Shown here: piece after piece, positions 1 through 10,717 of the stretch
Layout of the letters: each line of letters opens with the position of its first letter
Numbering within the stretch: the first letter of the stretch is position 1
Origin: Adiantum capillus-veneris
Lineage: Eukaryota > Streptophyta > Polypodiopsida > Polypodiales > Pteridaceae
Direction: 5' to 3'
NCBI GenBank assembly: GCA_014529385.2
Contig: CM043971.1
Span: 60,032,709 to 60,096,708 of the forward strand
Length of the DNA stretch: 64,000 nucleotides
Translations under genes and position numbers: made by a program
Notes under the pieces: model-generated
Told to the model about the DNA's origin: nothing
Seen by the model: the letters and a program-made list of their open reading frames with translations, nothing else
The model's database searches: none

Positions 1-783
1 TACATAGAGACATTGCTATGTAAGTTTGGACTTGAGGATTGCAAACCTATTTCCACTCCCATGGAAACATGTTTGAAGTTGAGTCTACATGATGCTGGCT
101 ATCCTGCTGATGTCACTCTTTATCAAACTTCTGTTGGCTACCTCATTTATGTATGCAACACGAGGCCGGATATTCAGTTTGTAGTCTCACAGGTCAGCAA
201 ATTTATGCATAGCCCAGGGTCTAAGCATTGGCAGGCTGTAAAGAGGATTTTCCGCTACCTTAGTGGCACTTTATATCTTGGCTTGTTTTATCCCAATGGG
301 GGATCATTGCCGCCAGACTTACTTGGCTTTTCGGACTCATATTGGGCTGGTTGTTTTGACACGAGAGTGTCCACCACAAGTGGTTTTTGTTTCATGCTTG
401 GCAATTCATGTATATCATGGTTGAGCAAGAAGAAACCTACTGTGGCCACTTCGAGTTGTGAGGCTGAGTACAGGGCAGTCTTCATAGCTACGGTTGAGTG
501 TGTATGGCTGAGACGCCTTATGGCTGATTTGGGTGTTGGACCGAACACTGCCAACACTATCTACACTGACAGTCAGAGCGCATTGGCAGTTGCCAGAAAC
601 CCAGTTTTTGATGCTCGAACAAAGCACATTGAGGTTCATTACCACTATGTTAGGGAGAGGCTCTCAGCAGGAGAGATCAGCTTGGCTTGTGTGCCAACAC
701 AGGAAAACCTTGAAGATCTTTTCACAAAGGCATTGTCTCGTGAGAAGCTTTCAGCTTTGGGCTTACTCCCCTTTGTGGACTGA
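1..783 (+). CDS. Copia pol C-terminal end with RNase H (unit X, cut by window edge)
   Basis: This is the last ~260 codons of a Ty1/Copia polyprotein: the tail of RVT_2 reverse transcriptase followed by RNase H, which degrades the RNA strand during reverse transcription. The frame is open from base 1 to the TGA at 781-783. RNase H acidic residues are visible in GFSDSYWAG, SSCEAEYRA and YTDSQSAL, and the conserved tail ARTKHIEVHYHYVRE and ENLEDLFTKAL is present. The same coding block recurs at 11225-12108 and 38297-39181. This copy is the only one of the three with no internal frame break across its visible length except for the C2 copy, which is also open. The rest of the unit lies left of the window, so its activity cannot be judged. 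A purine tract (CAGGGGGGATT, 848-858) and an LTR follow. Confidence 0.9.
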   Translation, partial: YIETLLCKFGLEDCKPISTPMETCLKLSLHDAGYPADVTLYQTSVGYLIYVCNTRPDIQFVVSQVSKFMHSPGSKHWQAVKRIFRYLSGTLYLGLFYPNGGSLPPDLLGFSDSYWAGCFDTRVSTTSGFCFMLGNSCISWLSKKKPTVATSSCEAEYRAVFIATVECVWLRRLMADLGVGPNTANTIYTDSQSALAVARNPVFDARTKHIEVHYHYVRERLSAGEISLACVPTQENLEDLFTKALSREKLSALGLLPFVD

Positions 784-858
784 TCATGTCCTTAGGGCAT
801 GGCACTTCCCTTTACTCATGTGCCAACTCTCGTTCACCGCATCACTCCAGGGGGGATT

Positions 859-1085
859 TGTTACCATATACATGTGGTAGTGATGTGTGTGAACACACTA
901 GGACTACCGGGGCATTTTTTCCCTCTTTAGGAGGTTTTTTCCCCCGTGCATGATATATACGCCCATCATTCTAGGGCTATCTATCTTTCCATTGCACACT
1001 AACTAATACACTCTCTATTGTGTGCCTTGAGCTTCCTTCGTCTTCTCCAAGCTGTGTGCGTTTCTCTGCAACCCTAATACCAACA
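859..1085 (+). repeat. Copia LTR 1 (227 bp)
   Basis: The LTR begins TGTTACCATA directly after a purine tract (3' LTR signature of the upstream unit X) and ends ACCAACA two bases before a tRNA-iMet primer site (5' LTR signature of C1). It therefore serves both units. A TATATA stretch near 954-960 (GATATATACGCC) is a possible promoter. The same 227-bp sequence is at 12184-12410, and a slightly shortened copy is at 39257-39471. Confidence 0.92.
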
Positions 1086-1087
1086 AT

Positions 1088-1099
1088 TGGTATCAGAGG
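1088..1099 (+). other. Copia primer binding site (tRNA-iMet)
   Basis: TGGTATCAGAGG lies two bases after the LTR and matches the complement of the 3' end of plant initiator tRNA-Met (TGGTATCAGAGC) in 11 of 12 bases. It would prime minus-strand DNA synthesis. Confidence 0.9.
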
Positions 1100-1398
1100 A
1101 GGTTGCGTCCTCCCGGGCTTAGTCGCCAGTTGCTCTAGTACACTCCTGCTCACTTTCTCCGATTTCAGTGAGCTTTGGCGAGCGTTCGTCGGTCGATTTT
1201 TTATTTGGGCTCATTTCGGCCTCCGTTTCCACTACAGGCAGTACTGCACAGACTATTTCGTCATTTTGTGCAGAGTTTCTGTCAGTGCTATTAACAGGTG
1301 ACTTATAGTCTTCTACGGTTTGTTCTATATAGCACAGGTTGTTCCCTCTCCATTTCTACTATTTTTGAGCACCTTTCACATCAGGTGCAGCATTTACC
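1100..1398 (+). other. Copia 5' leader
   Basis: This is the untranslated leader between primer site and gag ATG. No gene is supported here. The same leader follows the second LTR at 12425-12710, where it is cut off at CACATCAG by the Tekay-like complex. Confidence 0.75.
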
Positions 1399-3596
1399 AT
1401 GGCTGACAACAACAACACAGACGTGTTCAAGATGTTTGGTGCTAAGGACAGGTTGGATGGGGACAACTACCCTATGTGGGCTTATATGATGCAACATGTT
1501 CTTGTGTCAAAGGGTGTCTGGAATATTGTGCAGGGCATTGATGTACTTCCTGGTTCTGAGGATGTAGGCGATGTTGAGGATGTTGCAGGTCTTGCTGCAA
1601 CGATTGTTGCTGTTAGAGTTGTTTTGCCTATGGCAGAACAAGATCGTTGGGATGTTAAGGATGCGCAAACTCATGCATTGATTGTGTTGTCTGTGAAGCG
1701 CACCATTGTTCCTCACATCCGTTCAACAAAATCAGCAAAACAGGCTTGGGATATTTTGGCTGGTCTTTATGCAAGTCGCAATGAGGCTAAAATTGCTTTG
1801 CTGCGTAAAGAGCTGGAGTGGAAGATTATGCATGAGGAAGATGATATGGAAACTTTCCTTGCTAGTGTCAAGGATATGAATGAGCAACTTATTTTTGCAG
1901 GAGAAGTCATTTCAGACAGTTCCCTTGTGCAGACTGTTCTTGATGCCTTACCAGATTCCTACCAGACTTTTGCTAGTACTTGGAGGCTGATGACCCAAGG
2001 AAATCCTGAAGTTGTCAAGTTTGATGCGTTATGCACATTGCTGTTGCAAGATTCACTTTCTACAAAAAACAGGACTAGACAACGTGCAGTTGAACATGCT
2101 TTTATTGCTTCTCAAAGAAAGGGTGGTAACAGTAATGCAACCACTTCTTATGGTTCCGCTGCGAGGCAAAAATTTTGTTCCTAATGCTTCTACTAGCAGC
2201 AATTCATCTAGAAATTCTCGTGACAAGGGCAAAAAGAAGATGCGTTGCCATTATTGTAAAGCTAATGATCACTTGATCAAGTCGTGTCCTAAGTTGAAGG
2301 CCAAAGAGGCTAAGAAGAAAGAGGGTGGTTCCACTGCAAATGCTGGTTCCACTACAAATGCAGCCATTGTTGAGTCTTCTGTGAAAGGAGACTGTAATGC
2401 TGATGTTGATGCAGAATGGACTTTTAGCGCGGAGTGCACTTACAATCCTGTTGTCCATGATGCATGCTTGTCAGTTGTTGCTGCAGATTCACATGTGTGG
2501 TATTTCGACAGTGGTGCTACAAAGCACATTACCTCACATCGTGAATTGTTTACCTCTCTTGAGTATGTCCTTCATGGGAATTCAGTCACTTGTGCCAACA
2601 ACGCCTCTTATCCAGTTCACGGATTGTGCTCACTGCTGCTAATGGCAGCTCCTTCACACTTGTTGATGCACTTTATGTACCTGAGATCAAGAAGAATCTC
2701 TTGTCTCTATCCGCACTTGCTAGACTTGGACTTGTAGTCAAATTTGTGGATGACAGATGTACATTTCATGATCTCAGTTTTGGTGTGATGAAATTATTGC
2801 ATCTGGGCTTTTGTGCCGTGGGCTGTATAAGCTCACTTTGTATGACAAGTGTGGACAAAATTTTGCAAATGCTGTTGCAGATTCAAGGGTTATTTCAAAT
2901 GCAAAACTTTGGCATGCACGTTTTGGTCATCTGAAATTTGCCAGTTTGCTACGTTTGCAAAAATCTGATATGGTTGCTTCTTTGCCGCCTCTTGAAGCAC
3001 CTGTCAAACATGTTTGTGAAGGCTATATTCTGGGTAAAATGCAGTGTTCTAAGTTTCCAAAGGATGCTTCAGTTAGGGCCACATGCATTTTGGAGCTTGT
3101 GCATAGTGATGTTTGTGGGCCCATGCAAACTCCGTCCTTGGGCAATTACCCGTAGTTCGTGACTTTCGTTGATGATTACTCCAGGCATGCGTGGGTATTT
3201 CCGCTTAAAGCGAAGTCCGAAGTTTTTATGTGATTCAAACAATTTTTGGCTATGGCTGAAAATGTCTCAAAATGTACTATGGGCACCCTGCATTCCGATC
3301 GAGGGGGGGAGTATATGTCTCATGAATTTAATTCATTTCTGGCTAGTCGTGGGATAAAACACCAATGTACAGTGCCTTATACACCTCAACAAAATGGTGT
3401 TGCTGAGAGGAAAAACATGTCACTGACGGAAATGGCACGATGTATGGTCAAAAGTCAAGCTTTGCCACATTCTTTTTGGCTTGAGGCCATCATGTGTGCC
3501 ACTTATGTACTTAACAGGTGTCCTACGAAAGCTTTGCAGTCTATTACTCCATATGAAGCATGGCATGATAGAAAGCCTTCTATTGAGCACATGCGT
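1399..3596 (+). pseudogene. Copia gag-protease-integrase, broken
   Basis: Gag starts at the ATG at 1399 (MADNNNTDVFKMFG), with the Copia gag signature DRLDGDNYPMWAYMMQ and a central gag domain to ~2160. A frameshift near 2170 moves the zinc knuckle (CHYCKANDHLIKSC, ~2245) into another frame, followed by the protease motif WYFDSGATKHIT (~2500). Two more frame changes follow near 2620 and 2800. The GAG-pre-integrase segment (LWHARFGHLKF) and integrase core follow, with D in LVHSDVCGPM, D in LHSDRGGEY and E in NGVAERKN. A TAG interrupts the core near 3153 after LGNYP. Coding is cut at 3596 inside KPSIEHMR by a Gypsy LTR. The zinc-binding segment reads CEGYILGKM, where the family usually has a second Cys at the Y; C2 has the same change. 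Confidence 0.88.
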
Positions 3597-3775
3597 TGTG
3601 AGCGGGATGGAAACACACAGAACACCTCTATAACAACCCAAAACACACTCTTGGGAAGATACACACACACACACTATGGGGCACCACTCGGCTTACACAA
3701 CACACCTGGCCGAGACAGGAAACACACCGATGGAGTGCGAGGAGAGAGACTATCCAGTTGCCCACTCCAGACAGA

Positions 3776-3811
<36 letters not shown>

Positions 3812-4747
3812 CTCAACTCAAAAGAGGAGAACTTCTGATAATTAGATACAAATGAGCTTGTGCCAACACCAATGGGGCAAACAGCTCACAAAATATGGGT
3901 AAAAAGTACCAGATACAATCACAAACTGGAGCAGAAGATTCGCTCATAGGAGAAACTTACACAGCCAAAACAGTAGAGAAAGAGTGAGGAATTTGGCAAA
4001 ATGGACAGCGCCATCGCGTCCGGAACGGCCCAAAACCCCAGTCTACAATGTCAAAGTGCTCAAATCCGACCTCGGATGAGCAGTTTACGGCCAAAACAGG
4101 CTCCAAAATGAGCAAAAACACACCTGCGGCTGTTCCTCCTCTCTTCTCCACGTTTTTTCTGGTCTTCTCTCTATTTTTTCAGTATCCACACTTAGCTTTA
4201 TTAGTTGGGCACCCTTGGCCTTTTAGATGACCTCAAACGGACCCCGAACAGGCCAAAAACTGACCTCGTAGTGCATAGTTGTCACCCTGCTGCATCTAGC
4301 GCACACCTGGCACTCATTTCTTTTCAATAATGCATCTCGAAACCACGTGAAGTGGCCCCAAAAAGTGGTCCTAATGATGACCTTTCTACATAACTCTCAC
4401 AAGAAAACACCACTTTGTGTCCGTATTCATCCACGTGCAAATATTGACTCCGTTCGCCCTCCTGACGCCACTAGATGCCATCTGACGCACATGCTTACCT
4501 CATGTTGTCGGCCCGCGGATAGCTTCCTCAAGAATTTTTACGCGCTATAAACTCCTCATTATTGTAGAAAAAACATATTGGTACTGGTGATAGTGAAATT
4601 CGATGCACTATGTACATGTTGTCCTACCTGTACACATGTGGGCCCCACATAACCACCTGGCTATGGAAATTGGGCAATCCTTTATTCGATGCACCATGCA
4701 TGTGTATGTACATATACGCAGTCCCTTGCTCCAAAAAACTCCTGACA
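3597..4747 (-). repeat. Tat-like element 3' LTR, C1 copy (1151 bp)
   Basis: On the plus strand it runs from TGTGAGCGGG to AACTCCTGACA, so the element-strand ends are TGTCAGGAG...CCCGCTCACA. It aligns throughout with 28327-29471 and 36242-37383. It contains a (CA)n microsatellite at 3779-3807 whose length differs among the copies. Confidence 0.92.
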
Positions 4748-4775
4748 TAATTTTCCCATCCCCTAGCCTGCTAGA

Positions 4776-5034
4776 TCATTCATGATCAGCAGCAGCAAAA
4801 AGAGATATGAGACTCGCCGCATCACAGGTCTCCTCATCCCTCACCAACACTCCTTGATCCACATACAGCTCAGCTTGCTCGACCATCATGAACCTGGAAT
4901 GATACAATTTAAGACACAATCGATTTACCCTTGACTTAGGTAGAAACCCATCCAGGTTAGCCAACTGATATGTACCATTCGGGAAACACTCCACTACCTT
5001 GAAAGGGCCTTCCCACTTAATTTGAAACTTCTTT
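4776..5034 (-). pseudogene. Pol C-terminal tail (after integrase), Tat-like copy 1
   Basis: On the minus strand the frame reads IKWEGPFKVVECFPNGTYQL and then a tail (SRVNRLCLKLYHSR). This resembles the GPF-type C-terminal region that follows the integrase catalytic core in Gypsy polyproteins. It directly abuts the second RNase H domain in a different frame. The zinc-binding and DDE domains of integrase, normally ~350-400 residues, are therefore absent. The same junction is seen in copy 2 at 29759. Confidence 0.72.
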
Positions 5035-5499
5035 TAGAGCACGTTCAATGTGTTTGATGATCCATGCTTCGAACTTTTTTAACAGGCCTTTAATTCTAAA
5101 GCACATTTCCTTCAATGAGGTGTTCTTGCTCTTCCACACACCCAGCACTTGCTTCACCACTAACAAGGCATCACCTTTTATGCTCAACCTTCGAACCCCA
5201 TGCTTCAAACAAATGTGTAATCCAGCTTCCAGACTAGCATATTCAGCCTCATTGTTACTATGAGCATCCAAGTTCAACCCTCTCTTGCATACTAGCTTCC
5301 CCTCTGGGTCATAAAGTGCTATACCCCCTGAAGCTGCATCATGGCTCTTTCTGTATGAACCATCAAAGAACAACACATGTGCATTGCTGATCTGTGGCAC
5401 TTCTTCAACTACCTTTCTCACCACCTCTTCCTTAACAATAAGGGGATTCTCCTTGTAGGTCAACAAATCAACTAGGGTAGCCCTTGAACTATCTTCCAC
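5017..5499 (-). pseudogene. Second (archaeal-type) RNase H domain, Tat-like copy 1
   Basis: An open frame of 160 codons with the RNase H signatures FFDGSYRKSHDAASGGIALY (first catalytic Asp), NNEAEYASLEAGL (Glu) and IKGDALLVVKQVLG (Asp). This extra RNase H follows the RT-linked one in Tat elements and is thought to have been acquired secondarily. The domain itself looks intact, but it is cut off from RT by a stop-containing gap (5500-5617) and from the pol tail by the integrase deletion. The homologous stretch in copy 2 is broken. Confidence 0.82.
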
Positions 5500-5617
5500 T
5501 AGAAAAGAGAACTCAAATTATTGCAGCTCAATTACCCATTTCTTGACCACATTTGACATGTTAGTGCCATTAATTAACTGTGGCAAAAAAGGCATAACTC
5601 GTCAAGAAAACAAAAGG

Positions 5618-6916
5618 TCATGGTAGCAAGTAATGACGAAATCGTCGACAAGCAAATATTACACTGGCCATCACTAGCTCTACTTCCGAGAATTTTCTCT
5701 CTGCTACCAGCTTCACACGGCTTGCACAATACACTCGCCTCATATAATGGCTGCCCTTCCCCTTTTGCAATAGCATGGCTCCAATGGCATCCTCCCCTAC
5801 TGATGGATTTACATAAAACACTTGCTCCCAATCAGGAGCCTGCATGGCTGACAACCCCCCTAACACCTCTTTCACCTCTTGAAACACTTCTTCACAGTTT
5901 TCATCCCATTGCAATGGATCATGCTTTACCACTTGTTGTAATGGATATAGATTCTGAGAAGACAATGGAATAAACCTTGCCATGTACTTCACTTTGTGTA
6001 TAAATGATGCCAATTGCTTCATACTCGTAGGTGATGGAAGAAGAATAATAGACTTAACCTTGTCTGGATCAGCCTCAATGCCATTTTCTGACACCATATG
6101 GCCCAATAACTTCACCCTTGGTTGTGCTAGATGACATTTCTTTGGATTTAGTTGTCCTCCACATTCATCATATCGAGCCAATACCATCTGCAGCTTCTCA
6201 TGGTGTTCAGCCCTACTGCTATAAACACAGAAGTCATCCATAAAAGCTTTAACACAACTATGAATGAATGGTTCCAACACCCAATTTGCTCTCTCTTGAT
6301 AGAAGGAAGGTCCATTTGACAACCCAAATGGCAATACTGTGTAGCAATAGCAGCCCCACGGCGCCGTAATAAAAGTTGTCTTTGTGCGGTCTTTAAGAGC
6401 AATCTTCAATTGAAAATAGCCTAAAAAACCATCACACACACTGTACCTCTCATAACCTGCCACTGAATCCAAGATCTAATCAATGAATGGAAGAGGATAT
6501 GGGTTCTTCTTAGTGGCTGTGTTTAAGGGTTTAAAATCTACACAAATTCTCCACTTCCCATCCTTCTTTGGACTGACTACAACTGGACTCACCCATTTTG
6601 TGGTCTCCACAGGGACTATGAACCCTGCCTTCAACAACTTGTCCACCTCTTCTTGCAAGGCTTCCATTTGCTCTTGAACCATCCTTCTTAGCCTTTGCCG
6701 CAGTGGCTTAGCACCTTCTTTCAGCTTTATATGCATCTCTTCACCCTTGAACCCTCTGATCTCTTCATATGAAGTAATGAACAAATCAGGAAAACTAGTC
6801 AATATATGCAAATATATATCCTTCTCCATAGCTGAGAGGTCTCCACTGATCATTTGTGTCATCAAATCATGCTTCTTTGACAACTCAACCTTGGTTTGCA
6901 TCAGCCCTTCAATCAC
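5618..6916 (-). pseudogene. Gypsy reverse transcriptase and RNase H, Tat-like copy 1
   Basis: On the minus strand the RT palm begins at KAGFIVPVETTKWVSPVVV and KDGKWRICVDFKPLN (6916-6476). A TAG at 6473-6475 replaces the CAG codon kept in copy 2. The frame then continues (6472-5618) through GYFQLKIALKDRTKT, LPFGLSNGPSFYQ, the catalytic box FMDDFCVYS, VKLLGHMVSENGIEADP and an RT-linked RNase H ending FACRRFRHYLLP. The catalytic Asp pair is intact. A two-residue insertion (AP in FITAPWG) distinguishes it from copy 2. The single stop plus the missing integrase make the element non-autonomous. Confidence 0.87.
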
Positions 6917-8933
6917 TTCATAGAGCCCTTCACTTTCATCTTCAACCTCATTCGCAAATGCAACTAAACCAAACTCCTGTATTTATTTGTCCATCAAAAG
7001 AAAAGCAACATCAGCATCCTCATCACTGCTGGTAGTGCTATCAATGTCCTCATCTGTCACCGTGGAAGAGTCTTCATCACTAGACTCATCCTCATCTTCA
7101 TAAAGCTCCTCTAATCGTTTCCTTGTGTCCATATTATAAAGCTCTCACTGCACGTAACCATGGTCTGCCCAATATAATAGGATATGCTCCCAACCCTGCT
7201 GGCATCACATGAAAATCACATACTTCCTTTGGATCATATGCCTCCACTTCTAATCTCTTTACAACACCCAAGCATTTTACTTTTTGATGGTTTGCCAGTC
7301 TGATCTGAAAACCTAACACCCCAGCCACTGTGAGACCCCTCTTCTCAACGCATGAGTGTGTTATAACGCATATTTGGGCTCCGCCATCCACATAACCTTG
7401 TCCCAACTTTTTCCTTTTATGCCACACATCTACTATTGGACAAATGTCTGGTAGCTCATCCATTGCCAACACCTTTACTGAAACTCTCTCTGGCTCTTTC
7501 TCCATTGGGTTAACCATCCTCTTCCACTGTCGCTTTAGCTTAGGCACCATCTCTATAAGCTGCCCAAAAGTAACATTCCTGCTCCTCAAATACTCCTTCA
7601 AGTCATAGCTTAATTGCCCATCCCCTAGTGGAAAATCTGAAACATGAAACTTTCGACGAGCTCTCCTTTTCCTCTTGGCCTTGACATCCTCGCCTTCATG
7701 GCTCTTTCCTTTCTTCTTACTAGGACCTGAGGAACTTCTTCCTTCCTTATACTCTGTGGTCCTCTTCCCAATAGGCATCACTACTGTATCCTCTAGCTTT
7801 GATGCCTTCTCCAAGGTGACTACACTTAGCACTTTTGTCTTTCCCTTTCCCTCCTGGGTCAGTCCACTGCTTCCTTCGTCTCCCTTAATTTCGATGCCAT
7901 AATCATTTGACCTAGTTAGCACTTGTCTTGGCAATGGATACATGTCTCCCCCCATCCTTGGTGGCTTATCACATTGCGGGCTGATGTGACCCAACTCTCC
8001 ACAATTATAACATGTGGGCGTCTGCCTACAAAACCTACCATTGCTTTGTCCAACACCATTCCTAGGCCTTTCTTCACCTCCTGGCTGATTTGCAAACCTC
8101 CCTCGACCTCGATTATTTCCCACTTGACCTAGCATGTTTAGGCTGAGATTATTCATCAAATCTACCATTTGCCTCATGTCTTGCCTTAGCCCATCATCTT
8201 GCACCGATGTAGTGACCACTGCTGGCATAACCTGAGTAGTAACAGGAACCACTGGTTCATGATGAACCGCTGGCATGCGACCTTGTAAAGAGTCCATAGG
8301 CTGAAATTCAGACCTCATGGGCAAAGACTCCACCCCTAACTGGCTCATTTTCCTCAACTTCCACTCTTTGTTCCTTGATACCTCTAGTGCATCTTCATAT
8401 GTCCTAAGCTTCTTTAGCTCCACTCTCCAACGTATATTCTCCCAAAGACCAGTTAAGAACCTGTCCTTCTTCATCATGTCAGGCGGGGGTACCTGTGGTG
8501 CTAAGGCCTTGCACATTCACTCCCATGCCAATGAGAACTTACGTATCTACGCATCTACTGGCTGACCTTCCTTTTGCACCAAATCCTGTACTTCTTGCCA
8601 CACTTTGTCAGGATCTTCTATCTTCACAAACTCCACTTCCAACCCATATCGTAGATTGTCCCAACTCAACCTTACAGGTGGATCAGCCACACGCAACTCC
8701 TCTTCAAATGCTTTAGACCAAACTCATGCATCACTCTTCAATCAAATTTGGAGAAAGCGTAACAGTTGCGTAGGGTCATGAATCTGGTAGCTAATGCAGG
8801 CAACCTCCATCTTTTCCAAAAATTCTTCCACATCTTCATCACTTCTTCCATGAAACTCCGGATAAGAGAAAGCCATGGCTACCCAAATTATGATGCTTTG
8901 AGAACCCCTTCGAACACACGTGCAAGAACCCAA
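6917..8933 (-). pseudogene. Gag and protease, Tat-like copy 1
   Basis: Gag starts near 8876 (MAFSYPEFHGRSDEDVEEFL), breaks by stop/frameshift at ~8740 and reopens as 460 codons (8516-7134). That block holds gag C-terminal helices (KDRFLTGLWENIRWRVEL), a CCHC knuckle (CYNCGELGHISPQC, residues ~169-182), a basic linker (KAKRKRRARRK) and an aspartic protease with GYVDGGAQICVI (~375-386; DGGA instead of DSGA) and the flap-end motif ILGRPWL (~448-454). Compared with copy 2, about 55 bp are missing at ~7140, with AGCT shared at both ends, which breaks the protease-RT link. The linker to RT (6917-7133) is acidic (Asp/Glu/Ser-rich) and has an extra stop. Confidence 0.82.
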
Positions 8934-9905
8934 AACTGTTCACTACCCAATCCCCAGAAACTTCAATGGAGCTCAACTTTAGATAAGGACAAACACATAC
9001 ACATCAAATGAGTTTTCATAGTTAATCATCGGAATGACAACAGGCAAAGGACATTCCAGGATCTCTCTCAATCTTCTTGGCCCAAACATAAAGACTATGC
9101 GCTGCTGGAAAAAGATCTTCCTGGACACATGAACATTAATCTGAATACTTTGAGTTAAATGAAAAGGAGTGAACTGAGGGCCATTTTGTTCATCCATTAA
9201 AGCCAACCATGAAGCTCCCAAGAAGGCATACCTGACTTATCCTCTGATTTTTGCCCAAATTTCAGCAGCATAACAGCATAAATGGCTCAAAATATCAAAA
9301 AACCAGCCATCATAACTTGGAAAAATTTTGGCAGAGTTTCCCCAGAAGTAGAGCAGTGTGAACCCAAAATATAGATTGTCTATGTATGCATAAACTACCA
9401 ACAATAGAACCCGAGCATCAATTAGGAATCACTAGTACATAGCCTATGGCAAGGTCACAAAAAGGGTGCTCCAGCGACCTGTATCACCGAAAGGATCTCT
9501 ACATTTGAGAATCCGCCAGCTCAATAAAAACCTCACGCTATCGACCCTCACACGAAGGCTAATGCAAATCGCGTATAGTCAAGTGTTAGAAATGACTATC
9601 TTCCAGACCAAGTCTCAAAAATGGCTGGGACTGCCAAATACAACCAAGTATGGCTCCACAAATGCGTACAATGGCAGTTTCCACAAGTAACGTACAATCC
9701 AGCAGACAATGCGCTCAAATAGGCGCCAAGTGATGCATACCCACAACAACTGCAAGTGACATCACTGCTAGTATATCACTCTACTCCAGCTACATGTACC
9801 TGTATCCTTACCTGTCCCTATAACCTGTAACCTGTAACCTGTAACCTGTAGCCCCGAATCTTGAAGCTTGAAGCTCGAAGCAGAAGGTACTCGAAGAAGA
9901 TCCTC
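8934..9905 (-). other. Tat-like element 5' leader, copy 1
   Basis: Untranslated leader between primer site and gag; no gene is supported. Close to the primer site it has a short array of about four CTGTAAC heptamers (plus strand, 9822-9850). The same leader, with fewer heptamers, is at 35255-36222. Confidence 0.7.
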
Positions 9906-9918
9906 CGTGGGGGCGCCA
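9906..9918 (-). other. Tat-like element primer binding site, copy 1
   Basis: On the minus strand TGGCGCCCCCACG begins six bases inside the LTR end (CTCACA TTCTTT TGGCGCC). TGGCGCC complements the 3' end of several tRNAs ending GGCGCCA. Which tRNA is used cannot be settled from this match. Confidence 0.7.
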
Positions 9919-9924
9919 AAAGAA

Positions 9925-10717
9925 TGTGAGCGGGATGGAAACACACATAACGCCTCTATAACGACCCGACACACACTCTTGGGAAGATACACACACACAC
10001 TATGGGGCACCACTCGGCTTACACAACACACTTGGCCGAGACAGGGAACACACCGATGGAGTGCGAGGAGAGACTATCCACTTGCCCACTCCACACAGAG
10101 ACACACACACACACAAAAAAATATATATATATATCAGCTCAAAAGAGGAGAACTTCTGATAATTAGATACAAATGAGCTTGGGCCAACACCAATGGGGCA
10201 AACAACTCACACAATATGGGTAAAAAGTACCAGAGACAATCACAAACTAGAGCAGAAGATTCGCTCATACGAGAAACTTACACAACAAAAACATTAGAGA
10301 AAGAGTGAGGAATTTGGCAAAATGGACAGCGCCATCGCATCTGGAACGGCCCAGAACCCTAGTCTACAGTGTCGAAGTGCTCAAATCCGACCTCGGATGA
10401 GCAGTTTACGGCCAAAACAGGCTCCAAAATGAGCAAAAACACACCTACGGTTGTTCCTCCTCTCTTCTCCACGTTATTTCTGGTCTTCTCTCTATTTTTT
10501 CACTTCCCACACTGAGCTTTATTAGTTGGGCACCCTTGGCCTTTTGGATGACCTCAAACGGACCCCGAACAGGCCAAAAACTGACCTCGCAGTGCATAGT
10601 TGTAACCCTGCTACATCCATGCGCACACATGGCACTCATTTCTTTTCAATAATGCGTCTCGCAACCACGTGAAGTGTCCCCAAAAAGTGGTCCTAGTGAT
10701 GACCTTTCTGCATAACT
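9925..10717 (-). repeat. Tat-like 5' LTR, C1 copy, truncated (793 bp)
   Basis: It aligns with 36242-37030 but stops at CATAACT, where the intact LTR continues CTCACAAG. The missing ~350 bp of LTR and the adjacent ~400 bp of Copia were lost in one deletion; ACT occurs at both breakpoints. Confidence 0.88.

Larger units (their letters stand above)
3597..10717 (-). mobile_element. Tat-lineage Ty3/Gypsy element, copy 1, nested in Copia C1
   Basis: An antisense Gypsy element with 3' LTR (3597-4747), polyprotein remnants 4776-8933, leader, primer site (9906-9918) and truncated 5' LTR (9925-10717). RT-linked RNase H is followed by a second, archaeal-type RNase H domain, the hallmark of the plant Tat lineage (Ogre/Retand/TAT). 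The integrase core is missing. A purine tract (AGGGGATGGGAAAATTA, minus strand) precedes the 3' LTR. It interrupts Copia at ...CACATGCGT; in C2 the right flank is ACGTGTTTTTGG, consistent with a 4-5 bp target duplication since mutated. Lesions differ from copy 2, showing separate decay after duplication. Confidence 0.87.

Noticed and set aside
5618-5973. Plus-strand ORFs such as 117 codons here and similar at 7675-8132, 14244-14979 and 22136-22871
   Set aside because: Antisense shadows of the Gypsy polyproteins, whose minus-strand frames have clear domain motifs.
9821-9852. CTGTAAC heptamer array near the Tat-like primer site, as possible interstitial telomere sequence
   Set aside because: The plant telomere unit is CCCTAAA; this differs and is only about four units, part of the element's leader in both copies.
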